From: Variovorax ginsengisoli | Lineage (GTDB): Bacteria; Pseudomonadota; Gammaproteobacteria; Burkholderiales; Burkholderiaceae_C | DNA length: 64,000 bases | Reading direction: 5' to 3' | Assembly (NCBI RefSeq): GCF_030811835.1 | Contig: NZ_JAUSRO010000007.1 | Location: forward strand, 186,001 to 250,000 | Part shown: positions 15,161 to 27,199 of the stretch, piece by piece | Numbering within the stretch: position 1 is the first letter of the stretch | Layout: each line of letters opens with the position of its first letter | The notes under the pieces: generated by a model | What the model saw: only the letters and a program-made list of their open reading frames with translations | Databases searched by the model: none | Told to the model about the DNA's origin: nothing | Translations under genes and position numbers: made by a program

Positions 15161-16921
15161 ATGACCGACGCCCCCGCGCCCACCCCCCGCCGCAAGCAGC
15201 CCGAAGACCTCCGTTCCCACCGCTGGTACGGCGTGAAGGACCTGCGCAGCTTCGGTCACCGCTCGCGCACCGCGCAGATGGGCTTCAGCCGTGACGACTA
15301 CCTGGGCAAGCCGGTCATCGCCATCCTCAACACCTGGAGCGACATGAACTCCTGCCACACGCACTTCAAGCAGCGCGTGGAAGAGGTCAAGCGCGGCGTG
15401 TGGCAGGGGGGAGGATTCCCGGTGGAAATCCCGGCGATGAGCCTGGGCGAGGCCTTCCAGAAGCCCACCACGATGCTCTACCGCAACCTGCTCGCGATGG
15501 AGGCCGAGGAGCTGATCCGCTCCTACCCGGCCGACGGCGTGGTGCTGATGGGCGGCTGCGACAAGACCACGCCGGGCCTGGTGATGGGGGCGCTGGCAAT
15601 GAACCTGCCGACCATCTTCGTGCCCGCCGGCCCTATGCTGCGCGGCGACTACAAGGGCAGCGTGCTGGGCTCGGGCTCCGACACCTGGAAGTACTGGGCC
15701 GAGCTGCGCGCCGGCAACATCACCGAAGACGACTGGCAGGAGGTCGAAGACGGCATCGCCCGCTCGGCCGGCACCTGCATGACCATGGGCACCGCCAGCA
15801 CCATGACCAGCGCGGCCGAGGTCCTGGGCCTCACGCTGCCGGGCGCGTCGTCGATTCCCGCGGTTGATTCGCGCCACGCCATGATGGCGACGCACACCGG
15901 CAAGCGCATCGTCGACATGGTCTGGGAAGACTTGAAGCCGCTCGACATCCTCACACCGGCCTCCTTCGACAACGCGGTCACCGCGGTGCTTGGCCTGGGC
16001 GGCTCGACCAACGCCATCGTCCACCTGATCGCGATGGCACGCCGCGCGGGCGTTCAGCTCGACCTCGCCCGCTTCGACGAACTCGCGCGCAGCACGCCGG
16101 TCATCGCCAACCTGCGGCCCGGCGGCAAGTACCTGATGGAGGACTTCTATTACGCCGGCGGCCTGCGCGCCTTCCTGCGCGAGATGGGCCCGCTCATCGA
16201 CGGCAGCCAGCGCACCTGCAACGGCCTCACGCTGGGCGAGAACATCGCCGATGCCAAGAGTTACAACGCCGACGTGATCCGCCCGCGTGGCGAGCCGATG
16301 CTCGAAAGCGGCGGCCTGGCCGTGCTGCACGGCAACCTCGCGCCATCGGGTGCGGTCATCAAGCCTGCGGCCATGGAGCAGCACCTGCGCAAGCACACCG
16401 GGCCGGCCGTGGTCTTCAGGAACTACGACGACCTGGCCGCGCGCATCGATTCGCCCGACCTCGTGGTCACGAAGGACAGCGTGATCGTGCTGCAGAGCGC
16501 CGGCCCGCAGGGCGCGCCCGGCATGCCCGAGTGGGGCCAGCTGCCGATCCCGCAGAAGCTGCTCAAGGAAGGCGTGCGCGACATGGTGCGCATCAGCGAC
16601 GCGCGCATGAGCGGCACCAGCTACGGCGCCTGCGTGCTGCACGTCACGCCCGAGTCACACGTCGGCGGCCCGCTGGCGCTGGTGCGCGACGGCGACCTGG
16701 TCACGCTCGATATCGAGGCGCGCCGGATCGACATGGCGGTGAGCGATGAAGAGATCGCCAAGCGCCGCGCCGACTGGCAGAAGCCCATCCCGAAGTTCAG
16801 CCGTGGCTACGGCGTCATGTTCTTGAAGCACGTGCAGCAGGCCGACACCGGCTGCGACTTCGACTTCCTCGCGCCCGACTACGCGGAAGGCGCCGGGCAG
16901 GGCGAACCCGAGATCCACTGA
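15161..16921 (+). CDS. IlvD/Edd-family sugar-acid dehydratase (L-arabinonate/D-xylonate type)
   Basis: 586-aa dehydratase that removes water from an aldonic acid to give a 2-keto-3-deoxy sugar acid in the cytoplasm. Cys65, Cys133 (in '[10 protein letters not shown]') and Cys206 ('[11 protein letters not shown]') match the three Fe-S ligands of the pentonate dehydratase subfamily, which carries a [2Fe-2S] cluster. The motif '[11 protein letters not shown]' separates it from IlvD proper. The ATG at 15161 fits the family's length; an in-frame start at 15122 would overlap the operator. It is followed after 26 bases by Bug-type binding proteins. L-arabinonate is my preferred substrate; xylonate, galactonate or fuconate are possible. 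Confidence 0.88.
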   Translation: MTDAPAPTPRRKQPEDLRSHRWYGVKDLRSFGHRSRTAQMGFSRDDYLGKPVIAILNTWSDMNSCHTHFKQRVEEVKRGVWQGGGFPVEIPAMSLGEAFQKPTTMLYRNLLAMEAEELIRSYPADGVVLMGGCDKTTPGLVMGALAMNLPTIFVPAGPMLRGDYKGSVLGSGSDTWKYWAELRAGNITEDDWQEVEDGIARSAGTCMTMGTASTMTSAAEVLGLTLPGASSIPAVDSRHAMMATHTGKRIVDMVWEDLKPLDILTPASFDNAVTAVLGLGGSTNAIVHLIAMARRAGVQLDLARFDELARSTPVIANLRPGGKYLMEDFYYAGGLRAFLREMGPLIDGSQRTCNGLTLGENIADAKSYNADVIRPRGEPMLESGGLAVLHGNLAPSGAVIKPAAMEQHLRKHTGPAVVFRNYDDLAARIDSPDLVVTKDSVIVLQSAGPQGAPGMPEWGQLPIPQKLLKEGVRDMVRISDARMSGTSYGACVLHVTPESHVGGPLALVRDGDLVTLDIEARRIDMAVSDEEIAKRRADWQKPIPKFSRGYGVMFLKHVQQADTGCDFDFLAPDYAEGAGQGEPEIH

Positions 16922-16947
16922 AGAACGAGAGACACAAGGAAAAAAAC

Positions 16948-17958
16948 ATGGAGACAGACAAGCTCAAACGCCGAACCTTCGGCCGACTGACGCTGCGGAT
17001 CACGCAGCTCGCCCTGGCGTCGCTGCCGTTCGCCGCGGCCGCGCAGAACGCGCCGGCGCCTGCCTGGCCGACGCGGCCCGTGACCGTCGTGGTGCCCTTC
17101 GCGCCCGGCGGCGGCACCGACATCGCGGGGCGCCTGCTCGCCGTGCGGCTGGGCCAGAAATGGGGCCAGACGGTGGTGGTCGACAACCGCACCGGCGCAG
17201 GCGGCGTGGTCGGTGCGGAGCTGGTCGCCAAGGCCAAGCCCGACGGCTACACGCTGCTGATCGGCAACGTCGGCACGCAATCGATCAACCCGTCGCTCTA
17301 CAAGCTCACCTACGACGCCGACAAAGCCTTCGCGCCGATCTCGCTGTTCGCAGAGCTGCCCTTCGCCTTCGTCGTCAACCCGAGCCTGCCGGCGAAGACG
17401 CCCAAGGAACTGATCGCGCTCGCCAAGGCAGCGCCGGAGAAGTACACCTACGCCAGCTCGGGCAGCGGTGGTTCGCCGCACCTCACGGCCGAGATCTTCC
17501 AGCAGGCCACCGGCGTGAAGTTCGTGCATGTGCCCTACAAGGGCGGCGGCCCGGCCATGTCCGACCTGATGGCCGGCCATGTCGACATGCTCTTCGCGTC
17601 GATCCTCGAAACCTCTGGCTACGTCAAGACCGGCAAGCTGCGCGCCCTGGCCGTGACCAGCGCGCAGCGCTCGCCCGCCATGCCCGACGTGCCGACGCTG
17701 GCCGAACTGGGCGTGCCCAACGCCGAGTCGGGGTCGTGGGTGGCGCTGCTGGCGCCGGCCGGCACACCGCAGGCGCTGGTCGACCGGATCAGCGCCGACG
17801 TGAAGGACATCGTGGCGACCGAAGACATGCGCAAGGCGCTGATCGGGCAGGGCGCGACGCCGCGCGGCAGCACGCCGGCCGAACTGCAGAAGACCATCGA
17901 TGTGGATAAGCTGCGTTATGGCCAGGTCATCAAGGCCGGCGGCGTGAGGGTCGACTGA
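16948..17958 (+). CDS. Bug/TctC-family tricarboxylate-type periplasmic binding protein (first copy)
   Basis: 336-aa extracytoplasmic solute receptor. A signal peptide ends near residue 33 (Ala-Ala-Ala before Gln). The Bug hallmark 'VVVPFAPGGGTDIAGRLLA' follows the leader, with 'VVVDNRTGAGG' and 'KAKPDGYTLLIGN' next, all diagnostic of the family. It starts 26 bases after the dehydratase and its stop overlaps the start of a second Bug gene by one base. Bug proteins usually serve TctAB permeases. No such permease is in this window, so it must borrow one or act as a sensor. Confidence 0.92.
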   Translation: METDKLKRRTFGRLTLRITQLALASLPFAAAAQNAPAPAWPTRPVTVVVPFAPGGGTDIAGRLLAVRLGQKWGQTVVVDNRTGAGGVVGAELVAKAKPDGYTLLIGNVGTQSINPSLYKLTYDADKAFAPISLFAELPFAFVVNPSLPAKTPKELIALAKAAPEKYTYASSGSGGSPHLTAEIFQQATGVKFVHVPYKGGGPAMSDLMAGHVDMLFASILETSGYVKTGKLRALAVTSAQRSPAMPDVPTLAELGVPNAESGSWVALLAPAGTPQALVDRISADVKDIVATEDMRKALIGQGATPRGSTPAELQKTIDVDKLRYGQVIKAGGVRVD

Positions 17959-18965
17959 TGAAGCACACCGACTTCACGCAACGCCGCAGCCTGTTGCTCG
18001 CCGGCGCATCGCTGATGGCGCCCAGCGCCCTTCTCGGCGCACACAGTGCGCTCGCGCAGGACAAATGGCCGAGCAAGCCGATCACCTACGTCGTGCCCTT
18101 CACGCCCGGCGGCTCGACCGATGTCATCGGCCGCGTCATCGCGCAGAAGCTCGGCGACGCGCTCGGCCAGCCTGTCATCGTGGACAACCGGCCCGGTGCG
18201 GCGGGCGCGGTGGGCGCAGGCTATGTCGCCAAGGCCAAGCCCGACGGCTACACGCTCTTCGGCGGCACCATCAGCACGCATGCCATCAACGCGAGCCTGT
18301 ACAAGAACCTGCCGTACGACCCGGTGAAGGACTTCGACCCGATCGCGCTCGTGGCCTTCCTGCCCAATGTGCTCATCGTCGACCCGGCGCTCGGCGTCAA
18401 CTCGGTGGCCGATCTGATTGCGCTGCTGAAGAAGGACCCGGCGCGGCGCACCTTCGCCTCATCAGGCGCCGGCACGTCGACGCACCTCGCGGGCGAGATG
18501 CTGGCCGACATGATCGGCGTGAAGCTCACGCACATCCCGTACAAGGGCACGCCGCCCGCGATGCTCGACGTGTCGTCGGGCCAGGTCACCTTCATGTTCG
18601 ACCAGATCACGGCCGCGCTGCCACTGGTGCAGGCCGGCAAGCTCAAGCTGCTGGCCGTGACCACCGCCAAGCGCATGGCACTGGCGCCCGAGCTGCCGAC
18701 GATGCAGGAAGCCGGCGTGAAGGGCTTCGAGATGGCGTCGTGGCAGGCGGTTTATGCGCCGAAGAACCTGCCTGCACCCATCGCGCAGCGGCTGGCGTCG
18801 GAGATCCACAAGATCCTTCTGGCGCCCGAGGTGAAGGACAAGCTCACCAACCAGCTCGGCATGGAGGTGGTGGCGGGCTCGCCGGCCGATCTCGCCGCGC
18901 TGATGCAGAAAGAGATCCCGCGCTGGGGCGAACTCGTCCGCAAATCCGGCGCGTCAGTTGACTGA
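17958..18965 (+). CDS. Bug/TctC-family periplasmic binding protein (second copy)
   Basis: 335-aa Bug protein directly coupled to the preceding one (TGATG, one-base overlap). Two Arg at residues 9-10 precede the hydrophobic core of the signal peptide, so Tat export is possible; cleavage is near residue 34. 'YVVPFTPGGSTDVIGRVIA', 'VDNRPGAAGAV' and 'THIPYKGTPPA' are the family motifs. It differs clearly from its neighbour, so this is not a recent duplication. The gene's stop codon is immediately followed by the dispersed structured repeat at 18966. Confidence 0.92.
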   Translation: MKHTDFTQRRSLLLAGASLMAPSALLGAHSALAQDKWPSKPITYVVPFTPGGSTDVIGRVIAQKLGDALGQPVIVDNRPGAAGAVGAGYVAKAKPDGYTLFGGTISTHAINASLYKNLPYDPVKDFDPIALVAFLPNVLIVDPALGVNSVADLIALLKKDPARRTFASSGAGTSTHLAGEMLADMIGVKLTHIPYKGTPPAMLDVSSGQVTFMFDQITAALPLVQAGKLKLLAVTTAKRMALAPELPTMQEAGVKGFEMASWQAVYAPKNLPAPIAQRLASEIHKILLAPEVKDKLTNQLGMEVVAGSPADLAALMQKEIPRWGELVRKSGASVD

Positions 18966-19058
18966 CCCCCAGTCTTCGCGCACTTCGTGTCGCTTCGCCA
19001 ACCCCCTTTCAGGGGGCAATACCAGCGGCCCGGCATAGCCGGTTCCGCGGTATTTCAC
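18966..19058 (-). repeat. Structured intergenic repeat, copy 1
   Basis: A sequence of about 93 bp, in the orientation opposite to copies 2-4, beginning at the base after the TGA of the second Bug gene. It contains the conserved core GCGCACTTCGTGTCGCTTCG, a CCCCCT/AGGGGG hairpin, and a longer hairpin built from GCGG/CCGC and CCGGC/GCCGG. The stems are conserved between copies while loops vary. The role is unknown; it may act in transcript 3'-end processing. Confidence 0.85.
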
Positions 19059-19093
19059 GCACAGCCCATTACTCAACACAGGCCGGAATTGAA

Positions 19094-19822
19094 ATGACCT
19101 CCCCCACACCGCTCCCCGACGACACCCGCGAACGCCTGCGCCACGTGAGCGTCGCCACGCTCTGCACGCAGCTCTTCAAGCGGGGCTTTCGCAATGTCTA
19201 CCTGCAGCAGGTCCGTCGCCTGACGACGCCCAGCAGCGGCAACCTGGTCGGCCCGGCCTTCACCATGCGCAACATCCCGGCGCGCGAGGACATCGACCAG
19301 ATCGGCGCCTTCGACGACCCGAACCATCCGCAGCGCAAGGGCATCGAGAGCGTGCCGCCCGGCCATGTGCTGGTGATCGACTGCCGCGGCGAGACGCGGG
19401 TGGCTTCCGGTGGCCAGATCCTCACGACGCGGCTCAAGGTGCGCGGTGCGGCGGGCCTGGTGTCCGACGGCCCGGTGCGCGACAGCGGCCCGATCTCGCA
19501 GATGGACTTCCCGGTGTACTGCGCCGGCGGAAGCGCGCCGCTCAACCTGATCCATCACCACGCCATCGACCTCAACGTGCCGATCGGCTGCGGCGGCGTG
19601 CCGGTGTACCCGGGCGACGTGATGGTGGGTGACGACGAAGGCGTGGTGGTCATTCCGCAGCACCTGGCCGACGAGGTGGCGCGCGACGCGGTCGAGCAGG
19701 AAAAGATGGAGGCCTTCATCCTCGAACGCATCGAAGGCGGCGCACGGCTGGCCGGCACCTATCCCCCCAACGCAGAAACCCGTGCCGCCTTCGACGGCTG
19801 GCGCAAGGAAAAGGGAGTTTGA
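19094..19822 (+). CDS. RraA-like / HMG-CHA aldolase-family protein
   Basis: 242-aa protein of the RraA/demethylmenaquinone methyltransferase-like fold. Residues 115-142 hold 'GGQILTTRLKVRGAAG' and 'SDGPVRD', where the Arg-Asp pair corresponds to the Mg-binding and catalytic residues of 4-hydroxy-4-methyl-2-oxoglutarate aldolases. True RraA proteins, which inhibit RNase E, are shorter (about 160 aa). In this context, behind a sugar-acid dehydratase and before a hydroxyacid dehydrogenase, an aldolase or hydro-lyase acting on a 2-keto-3-deoxy sugar acid is more likely than RNase regulation. The ATG at 19094 is 6 bases after GGAAT. Confidence 0.8.
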   Translation: MTSPTPLPDDTRERLRHVSVATLCTQLFKRGFRNVYLQQVRRLTTPSSGNLVGPAFTMRNIPAREDIDQIGAFDDPNHPQRKGIESVPPGHVLVIDCRGETRVASGGQILTTRLKVRGAAGLVSDGPVRDSGPISQMDFPVYCAGGSAPLNLIHHHAIDLNVPIGCGGVPVYPGDVMVGDDEGVVVIPQHLADEVARDAVEQEKMEAFILERIEGGARLAGTYPPNAETRAAFDGWRKEKGV

Positions 19823-19824
19823 CC

Positions 19825-20802
19825 ATGGCGTCTCCACTTCGAGCACTTCAGCTGGCGTGCGCACTGGCGGTGGCCACCGTGCTGCCCGCGCAGGCACAGG
19901 CCCAGACCTACCCGAGCAAGCAGATCACCATCGTCGTGCCGGCCTCGCCCGGTGGCGCGATCGACCTGGCGGCGCGCCTCATCGGCCAGAAGCTCACCGA
20001 GGCCTGGGGCCAGCCTGTGGTCATCGACAACCGCGCGGGCGCCACCGGCATCATCGGCACCGACCTGGTCGCCAAGAGCCCGCCCGACGGCCACATGCTG
20101 GTGCTGGTGGCCAGCAGCCACGCGATCAACCCGAGCATGGTGAAGAAGCTGCCCTTCGACACCGTCAAGAGCTTCGAGCCGGTGGCGCTGACGCACGTGG
20201 TGCCGCTGGTGCTGATCGTCTCGCCCACGCTGCCGGTGAAATCGGTGAAGGAACTCATCGCCTACGGCAAGGCCAACCCGGGCAAGCTGAGCTTCGCGTC
20301 GAGCGGCAACGGTGGCGCGCCGCATTTTTCGGGCGAACTGTTCAAGTCGATGGCCGGCCTCGACATGACGCACATCCCGTACAAGGGCAGCACGCTGGCG
20401 CACCCTGACCTCATCAGCGGGCGCACCTCGCTCATGTTCGACACCGTCGCCGCCGCCAACGTGCAGATCAAGGCCGACCGCCTGCGCGCGCTGGCCGTGA
20501 CGACGGCCAAGCGCTCCTCGGTGCTGCCCGACGTGCCGACCATGCAGGAAGCCGGCGTGGCCGGTTACGAGACCAGCACCTGGGGCGGCCTGCTGGCGCC
20601 CGCGGGCACGCCCAAGGCCACGGTCGCCAAGCTCAACGCCGAGGTCAACAGGATCCTCGCGATGCCCGATGTGCGCAAGACGCTGCAGGACAACGGCATC
20701 GAGCCCGGCAGCGGTACACCGCAGCAGTTCGGCGACTTCATCGGCACTGAGATGGTGAAGTGGTCGAAGGTCGCCAAGGACGCGGGCATCCAGGCCGAGT
20801 GA
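19825..20802 (+). CDS. Bug/TctC-family periplasmic binding protein (third copy)
   Basis: 325-aa Bug receptor. The ATG at 19825 opens a signal peptide that ends at Ala-Gln-Ala near residue 28. The mature part begins with 'ITIVVPASPGGAIDLAARLI' and continues with 'VIDNRAGATGIIG' and 'THIPYKGSTLAHPDL', standard Bug motifs. It starts 2 bases after the RraA-like stop, so the two are co-translated. With the two earlier copies this makes three receptors in one cluster; each may recognise a different sugar acid or the same permease may be shared. Confidence 0.92.
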   Translation: MASPLRALQLACALAVATVLPAQAQAQTYPSKQITIVVPASPGGAIDLAARLIGQKLTEAWGQPVVIDNRAGATGIIGTDLVAKSPPDGHMLVLVASSHAINPSMVKKLPFDTVKSFEPVALTHVVPLVLIVSPTLPVKSVKELIAYGKANPGKLSFASSGNGGAPHFSGELFKSMAGLDMTHIPYKGSTLAHPDLISGRTSLMFDTVAAANVQIKADRLRALAVTTAKRSSVLPDVPTMQEAGVAGYETSTWGGLLAPAGTPKATVAKLNAEVNRILAMPDVRKTLQDNGIEPGSGTPQQFGDFIGTEMVKWSKVAKDAGIQAE

Positions 20803-20842
20803 GCCGCGCATTCCTCCTTTTCTCTACGACTCGAATCTCCTC

Positions 20843-21778
20843 ATGCCTCAACGTCTCCTCCAGATGGGCCCGCTGCTGCCCGCACTCGAAGCCCGCCTTG
20901 CCGCCACCTACGACGTGCACCTGCTGCACAAGGAACCCGACCCGAATGCCTTTCTCGCGGCGCATGGGCCCGACTTTGTCGGCGTCGCGACCTCTGCCCG
21001 CTTCGGCGCCGATGCCGCGTTGATCGCGGCCCTGCCGAACCTCAAGGTCATCTCCAGCTTCGGCGTCGGCCTCGACGCCATCGACCTCGATGCCGCACGC
21101 GCCCGCGGCATCGCCGTCGGCTACACGCCCGACGTGCTCAACGACTGCGTGGCCGACACCGCCTTTGCGTTGGTTATGGACGTGGCGCGCCGCTTCAGCA
21201 CGGCGGACCGCTTCGTGCGGCGTGGCGACTGGCTGCACGGCCAGTTCCCGCTCGCGACCAAGGTGTCGGGCAAGAAGCTCGGCATCCTCGGCATGGGGCG
21301 CATCGGCCGCGTCATCGCGCGCCGCGCATCGGGCTTCGACATGGACGTGCGCTATCACAACCGCAAGCCGCTCGCCGATGCCGACCATGTCTATGCGGAG
21401 TCGCTGAAGGCGCTCGCCGAGTGGGCCGACTTCCTGGTCGTTGCGAGCGCGGGCGGCGCCGAGACGCGCGGCCTGGTGTCGCGCGAGATCCTCGATGCGC
21501 TTGGGCCGACGGGCTACCTCGTCAACATCTCGCGCGGCACGGTGGTCGACGAGCAGGCCCTGGTCGACGCGCTGCAGGACGGCCGCATCGCCGGCGCCGG
21601 CCTCGACGTGTTCGAGGACGAACCCAAGGTGCCCGAGGCGCTGTTCGCGCTCGACAACGTCGTGCTGCTGCCGCACCTGGCCAGCAATACGCACGAGACG
21701 CGCGCGGCCATGGCGCAGCGGGTGGAGGACAACCTCGCGGCCTTCTTTGCTGGGAGGGCGTTGGTCAGCGCGGTGTGA
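20843..21778 (+). CDS. D-isomer-specific 2-hydroxyacid dehydrogenase
   Basis: 311-aa NAD(P)-dependent dehydrogenase. The Rossmann motif GMGRIG is at residues 150-155. Catalytic residues are Arg231 ('VNISRGTVVDE'), Glu260 and His278 ('LLPHLAS'). Length and motifs match the glyoxylate/hydroxypyruvate reductase branch. As the last gene of the sugar-acid cluster it may reduce glyoxylate, hydroxypyruvate or a related 2-keto acid formed downstream of the aldolase. NADPH preference is suggested by 'HNRKP' after the second beta strand, which places Arg in the cofactor pocket. It converges on uvrA with only 27 bases between the stops. Confidence 0.9.
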   Translation: MPQRLLQMGPLLPALEARLAATYDVHLLHKEPDPNAFLAAHGPDFVGVATSARFGADAALIAALPNLKVISSFGVGLDAIDLDAARARGIAVGYTPDVLNDCVADTAFALVMDVARRFSTADRFVRRGDWLHGQFPLATKVSGKKLGILGMGRIGRVIARRASGFDMDVRYHNRKPLADADHVYAESLKALAEWADFLVVASAGGAETRGLVSREILDALGPTGYLVNISRGTVVDEQALVDALQDGRIAGAGLDVFEDEPKVPEALFALDNVVLLPHLASNTHETRAAMAQRVEDNLAAFFAGRALVSAV

Positions 21779-21805
21779 GCCGCGGCGCACTGCCGCGAAG
21801 GGCGG

Positions 21806-24850
<3,045 letters not shown>

Positions 24851-24902
24851 TGGCGGGGAGTCCGTTTTCTAGGCAACCGGACATGATAGACCCCCGCGGA
24901 TT

Positions 24903-26258
24903 TCAGCGCTCGACGGGTGGATCCTTTGCCGCCGTGCCCGGCCCGGGCGTGCCGATGGCGCCGCGCAGCATGTGCTCGGCCAGCGTCTCGTACAGTGGCC
25001 GGCTGATCATGCGCGAGACCAGGCTCGCGAGCATGGCGCATGCCATCAGGCTGAGCACCATCGAATGGCCGTCGACCATCTCCATCACGATGATGAACGC
25101 CGTCAGCGGCGCCTGCGTCACGGCGGCCAGGAAACCCGCCATGCCCATGGCGATGAGGGCCGGCCCGAGGTCGGCACCGGCGAGCTGCGCAATGCCGTCG
25201 CCGATGCCCGCGCCGATCGACAGCGAAGGGGCGAAGATGCCACCCGGCACGCCGCACCAGGCCGTGATCCAGGTAGCGATGAATTTGAGCAGCGTGTAGA
25301 GCGGTGTCAGCTCGTCGTGGCCCGCCAGCATCTGCTTGACGGCCTCCGAACCGGCGCCGAAGGTGACGCCGCCCGTCACCAGCCCGATCACCGCCACCAG
25401 CAAGCCGCCCGCGGCGGCAAAACGCACCGGCGCCCGTGCCCGCCACCGGTTCAGGCGCTCGGGCGCGCCGGTGAGCGAGGCGATCATGAGCCGCGCGAAA
25501 AGCCCGCCCGCCGCGCCGCTGACCAGGGCCACGGCCATCCCCGGACCCAGCAGGCGCCAGCCGAGCTGCGGCACGCGGATGATCCCGAAGTAGCTGAGGT
25601 TGCCGAAGGCCGACACCGCCACCAGGCCCGCCAGCACGATGCCGGTGATGATCACGCCACTCGCGCGTGCCTCCAGCCGTCCCGACAGCTCCTCGATGGC
25701 GAACACCACGCCGGCCAGCGGGGCGTTGAAGGCCGCGGCGATGCCGGCCGCCCCGCCCGCCACCAGCAAGGCGCGGGTGTCGATGGTGCTCTGGGGCGAC
25801 AGCCAGCGCCGCGCATGCTGCATCACGCCGGCGGCCACCTGCACCGACGGCCCCTCGCGGCCGATCGAAAGCCCGGCCGCAAAGCCGGCGACGCCCAATC
25901 CGATCTTGGCGACCGTCAGCCGCAGCGAGGCGAAGAGGCCGCGTTGCTCGGGCGGCAGCGCCGGGTCGAGTGCCGCCTTGATCTGCGGGATTCCCGAGCC
26001 GGCCGCACCGGGGAACCAGCGCCGGGTCACCCAGACGATGCCGGCCGTCACGGCGGGTGTCCACAGCAGGATCGCCCAGGGCGCTGTGTGATGCAGCCGC
26101 TCGAACAGCCCGAAAGCCCACTCGGCCGCAATGGTGAAGCCGACCACGAACAGCCCGGCCGCCACGGCATAGCCCAGCACGATCGCCCGGTCCATCCACA
26201 GGCGCCAGCTGGAGAGCTCGGCGCGCAGGTTATCGAAGAAATTGGGCTCGTGATTCAT
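24903..26258 (-). CDS. ClC-type chloride channel / H+-Cl- antiporter
   Basis: 451-aa polytopic membrane protein. Selectivity motifs are GSGIP at residues 87-91, GREGP at 133-137 (the gating Glu is Glu135), and 'GGIFAPSLSIG' in the C-terminal half. The gating glutamate means it can be a proton-coupled antiporter. No CBS domains follow. I chose the ATG at 26258 because the upstream part of the open frame crosses the divergent ssb promoter and looks non-coding. It probably helps in acid resistance or ion balance. The gene lies between uvrA and ssb, which are direct neighbours in many other bacteria. Confidence 0.9.
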   Translation of the reverse strand: MNHEPNFFDNLRAELSSWRLWMDRAIVLGYAVAAGLFVVGFTIAAEWAFGLFERLHHTAPWAILLWTPAVTAGIVWVTRRWFPGAAGSGIPQIKAALDPALPPEQRGLFASLRLTVAKIGLGVAGFAAGLSIGREGPSVQVAAGVMQHARRWLSPQSTIDTRALLVAGGAAGIAAAFNAPLAGVVFAIEELSGRLEARASGVIITGIVLAGLVAVSAFGNLSYFGIIRVPQLGWRLLGPGMAVALVSGAAGGLFARLMIASLTGAPERLNRWRARAPVRFAAAGGLLVAVIGLVTGGVTFGAGSEAVKQMLAGHDELTPLYTLLKFIATWITAWCGVPGGIFAPSLSIGAGIGDGIAQLAGADLGPALIAMGMAGFLAAVTQAPLTAFIIVMEMVDGHSMVLSLMACAMLASLVSRMISRPLYETLAEHMLRGAIGTPGPGTAAKDPPVER

Positions 26259-26389
26259 CCTGTGACGGATTCTGACGCTTCCTTCACGCCGACTGGCGCG
26301 CTGCGGCATCGGCAGGCCGCAGGCGAGGGGCCGAGCATGGATAATCGCCGGTTTCCTTCTCCTTTCATCCTTCATCAGGGGCAGTGCAC

Positions 26390-26950
26390 ATGGCATCGGT
26401 CAACAAAGTCATCCTCGTCGGCAATCTCGGCCGTGATCCCGAAACACGCACCTTCCCGAGCGGCGACCAGGTCTGCAATGCGACCCTGGCCACCACCGAC
26501 AAGTGGAAAGACAAGCAGAGCGGCGAAATGCGCGAAGCCACCGAATGGCACCGCCTCGTGTTCAACGGCCGGCTGGCCGAAATCGCTGCGCAGTACCTGC
26601 GCAAGGGCTCGCAGATCTACGTCGAAGGCCAGATCCGCACCCGCAAGTACAACGACAAGGACGGCGTGGAAAAGTACGCGACCGACATCCGCGTCGACCA
26701 GATGCAGATGCTGGGCAGCCGCCAGGGCATGGGCGGCCCGTCGTCGGGCGGCGGTGACGACGATGGCGGCTATTCGCAAGGTGGCGGCGGTGGTTACGGC
26801 GGTGGCCGCAACGAAGGCGGCGGTGGCGGTGGCTATGCACCCCGTGCGGCCGCCCCGGCCGCGCCGCGCGCACCCGCTGCGCGCCCTGCGCCCGCCCCGG
26901 CCAAATCGTCGTCGGGCTTCGACGACATGGACGACGATATTCCGTTCTGA
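26390..26950 (+). CDS. ssb: Single-stranded DNA-binding protein
   Basis: 186-aa SSB. The first 110 residues are the OB fold ('[18 protein letters not shown]' at the start, '[11 protein letters not shown]' later). A glycine- and proline/alanine-rich linker follows, and the protein ends in DDDIPF, the acidic tip that binds partner proteins such as PriA, RecO and exonuclease I. The ATG at 26390 gives the canonical start; the in-frame GTG at 26384 would only add two residues. It is divergent from the ClC gene and followed by a probable terminator. Confidence 0.97.
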   Translation: MASVNKVILVGNLGRDPETRTFPSGDQVCNATLATTDKWKDKQSGEMREATEWHRLVFNGRLAEIAAQYLRKGSQIYVEGQIRTRKYNDKDGVEKYATDIRVDQMQMLGSRQGMGGPSSGGGDDDGGYSQGGGGGYGGGRNEGGGGGGYAPRAAAPAAPRAPAARPAPAPAKSSSGFDDMDDDIPF

Positions 26951-26976
26951 TCCATCAGGCCGCGTCGGTCTCCCAC

Positions 26977-27009
26977 GGGCTCGTCTTCACGGACGCGCCC
27001 GTTTTTTTT
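26977..27009 (+). terminator. Probable Rho-independent terminator of ssb
   Basis: GGGC at 26977-26980 and GTC at 26982-26984 pair with GAC and GCCC in 26992-27000 to make an imperfect hairpin, followed by eight T at 27002-27009. It lies 27 bases after the ssb stop. Confidence 0.6.
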
Positions 27010-27199
27010 GGGCGCGGCGCCCCCTTGTCCTGCGCGCAGAAAGCGCGACTGGCTGACAAGCCAAGCCTGCCGCTGCTGCAAGAATGCGCGGGGTCGCCGT
27101 TGCACGGCTTGCTTTGGAGCATGGGATCATGGAGACAGCTCGTCAGCACAAGGAACGCGGCCGCACGAAGCGCCGCGGCGGCCTCTCGCGGGCATCCGT

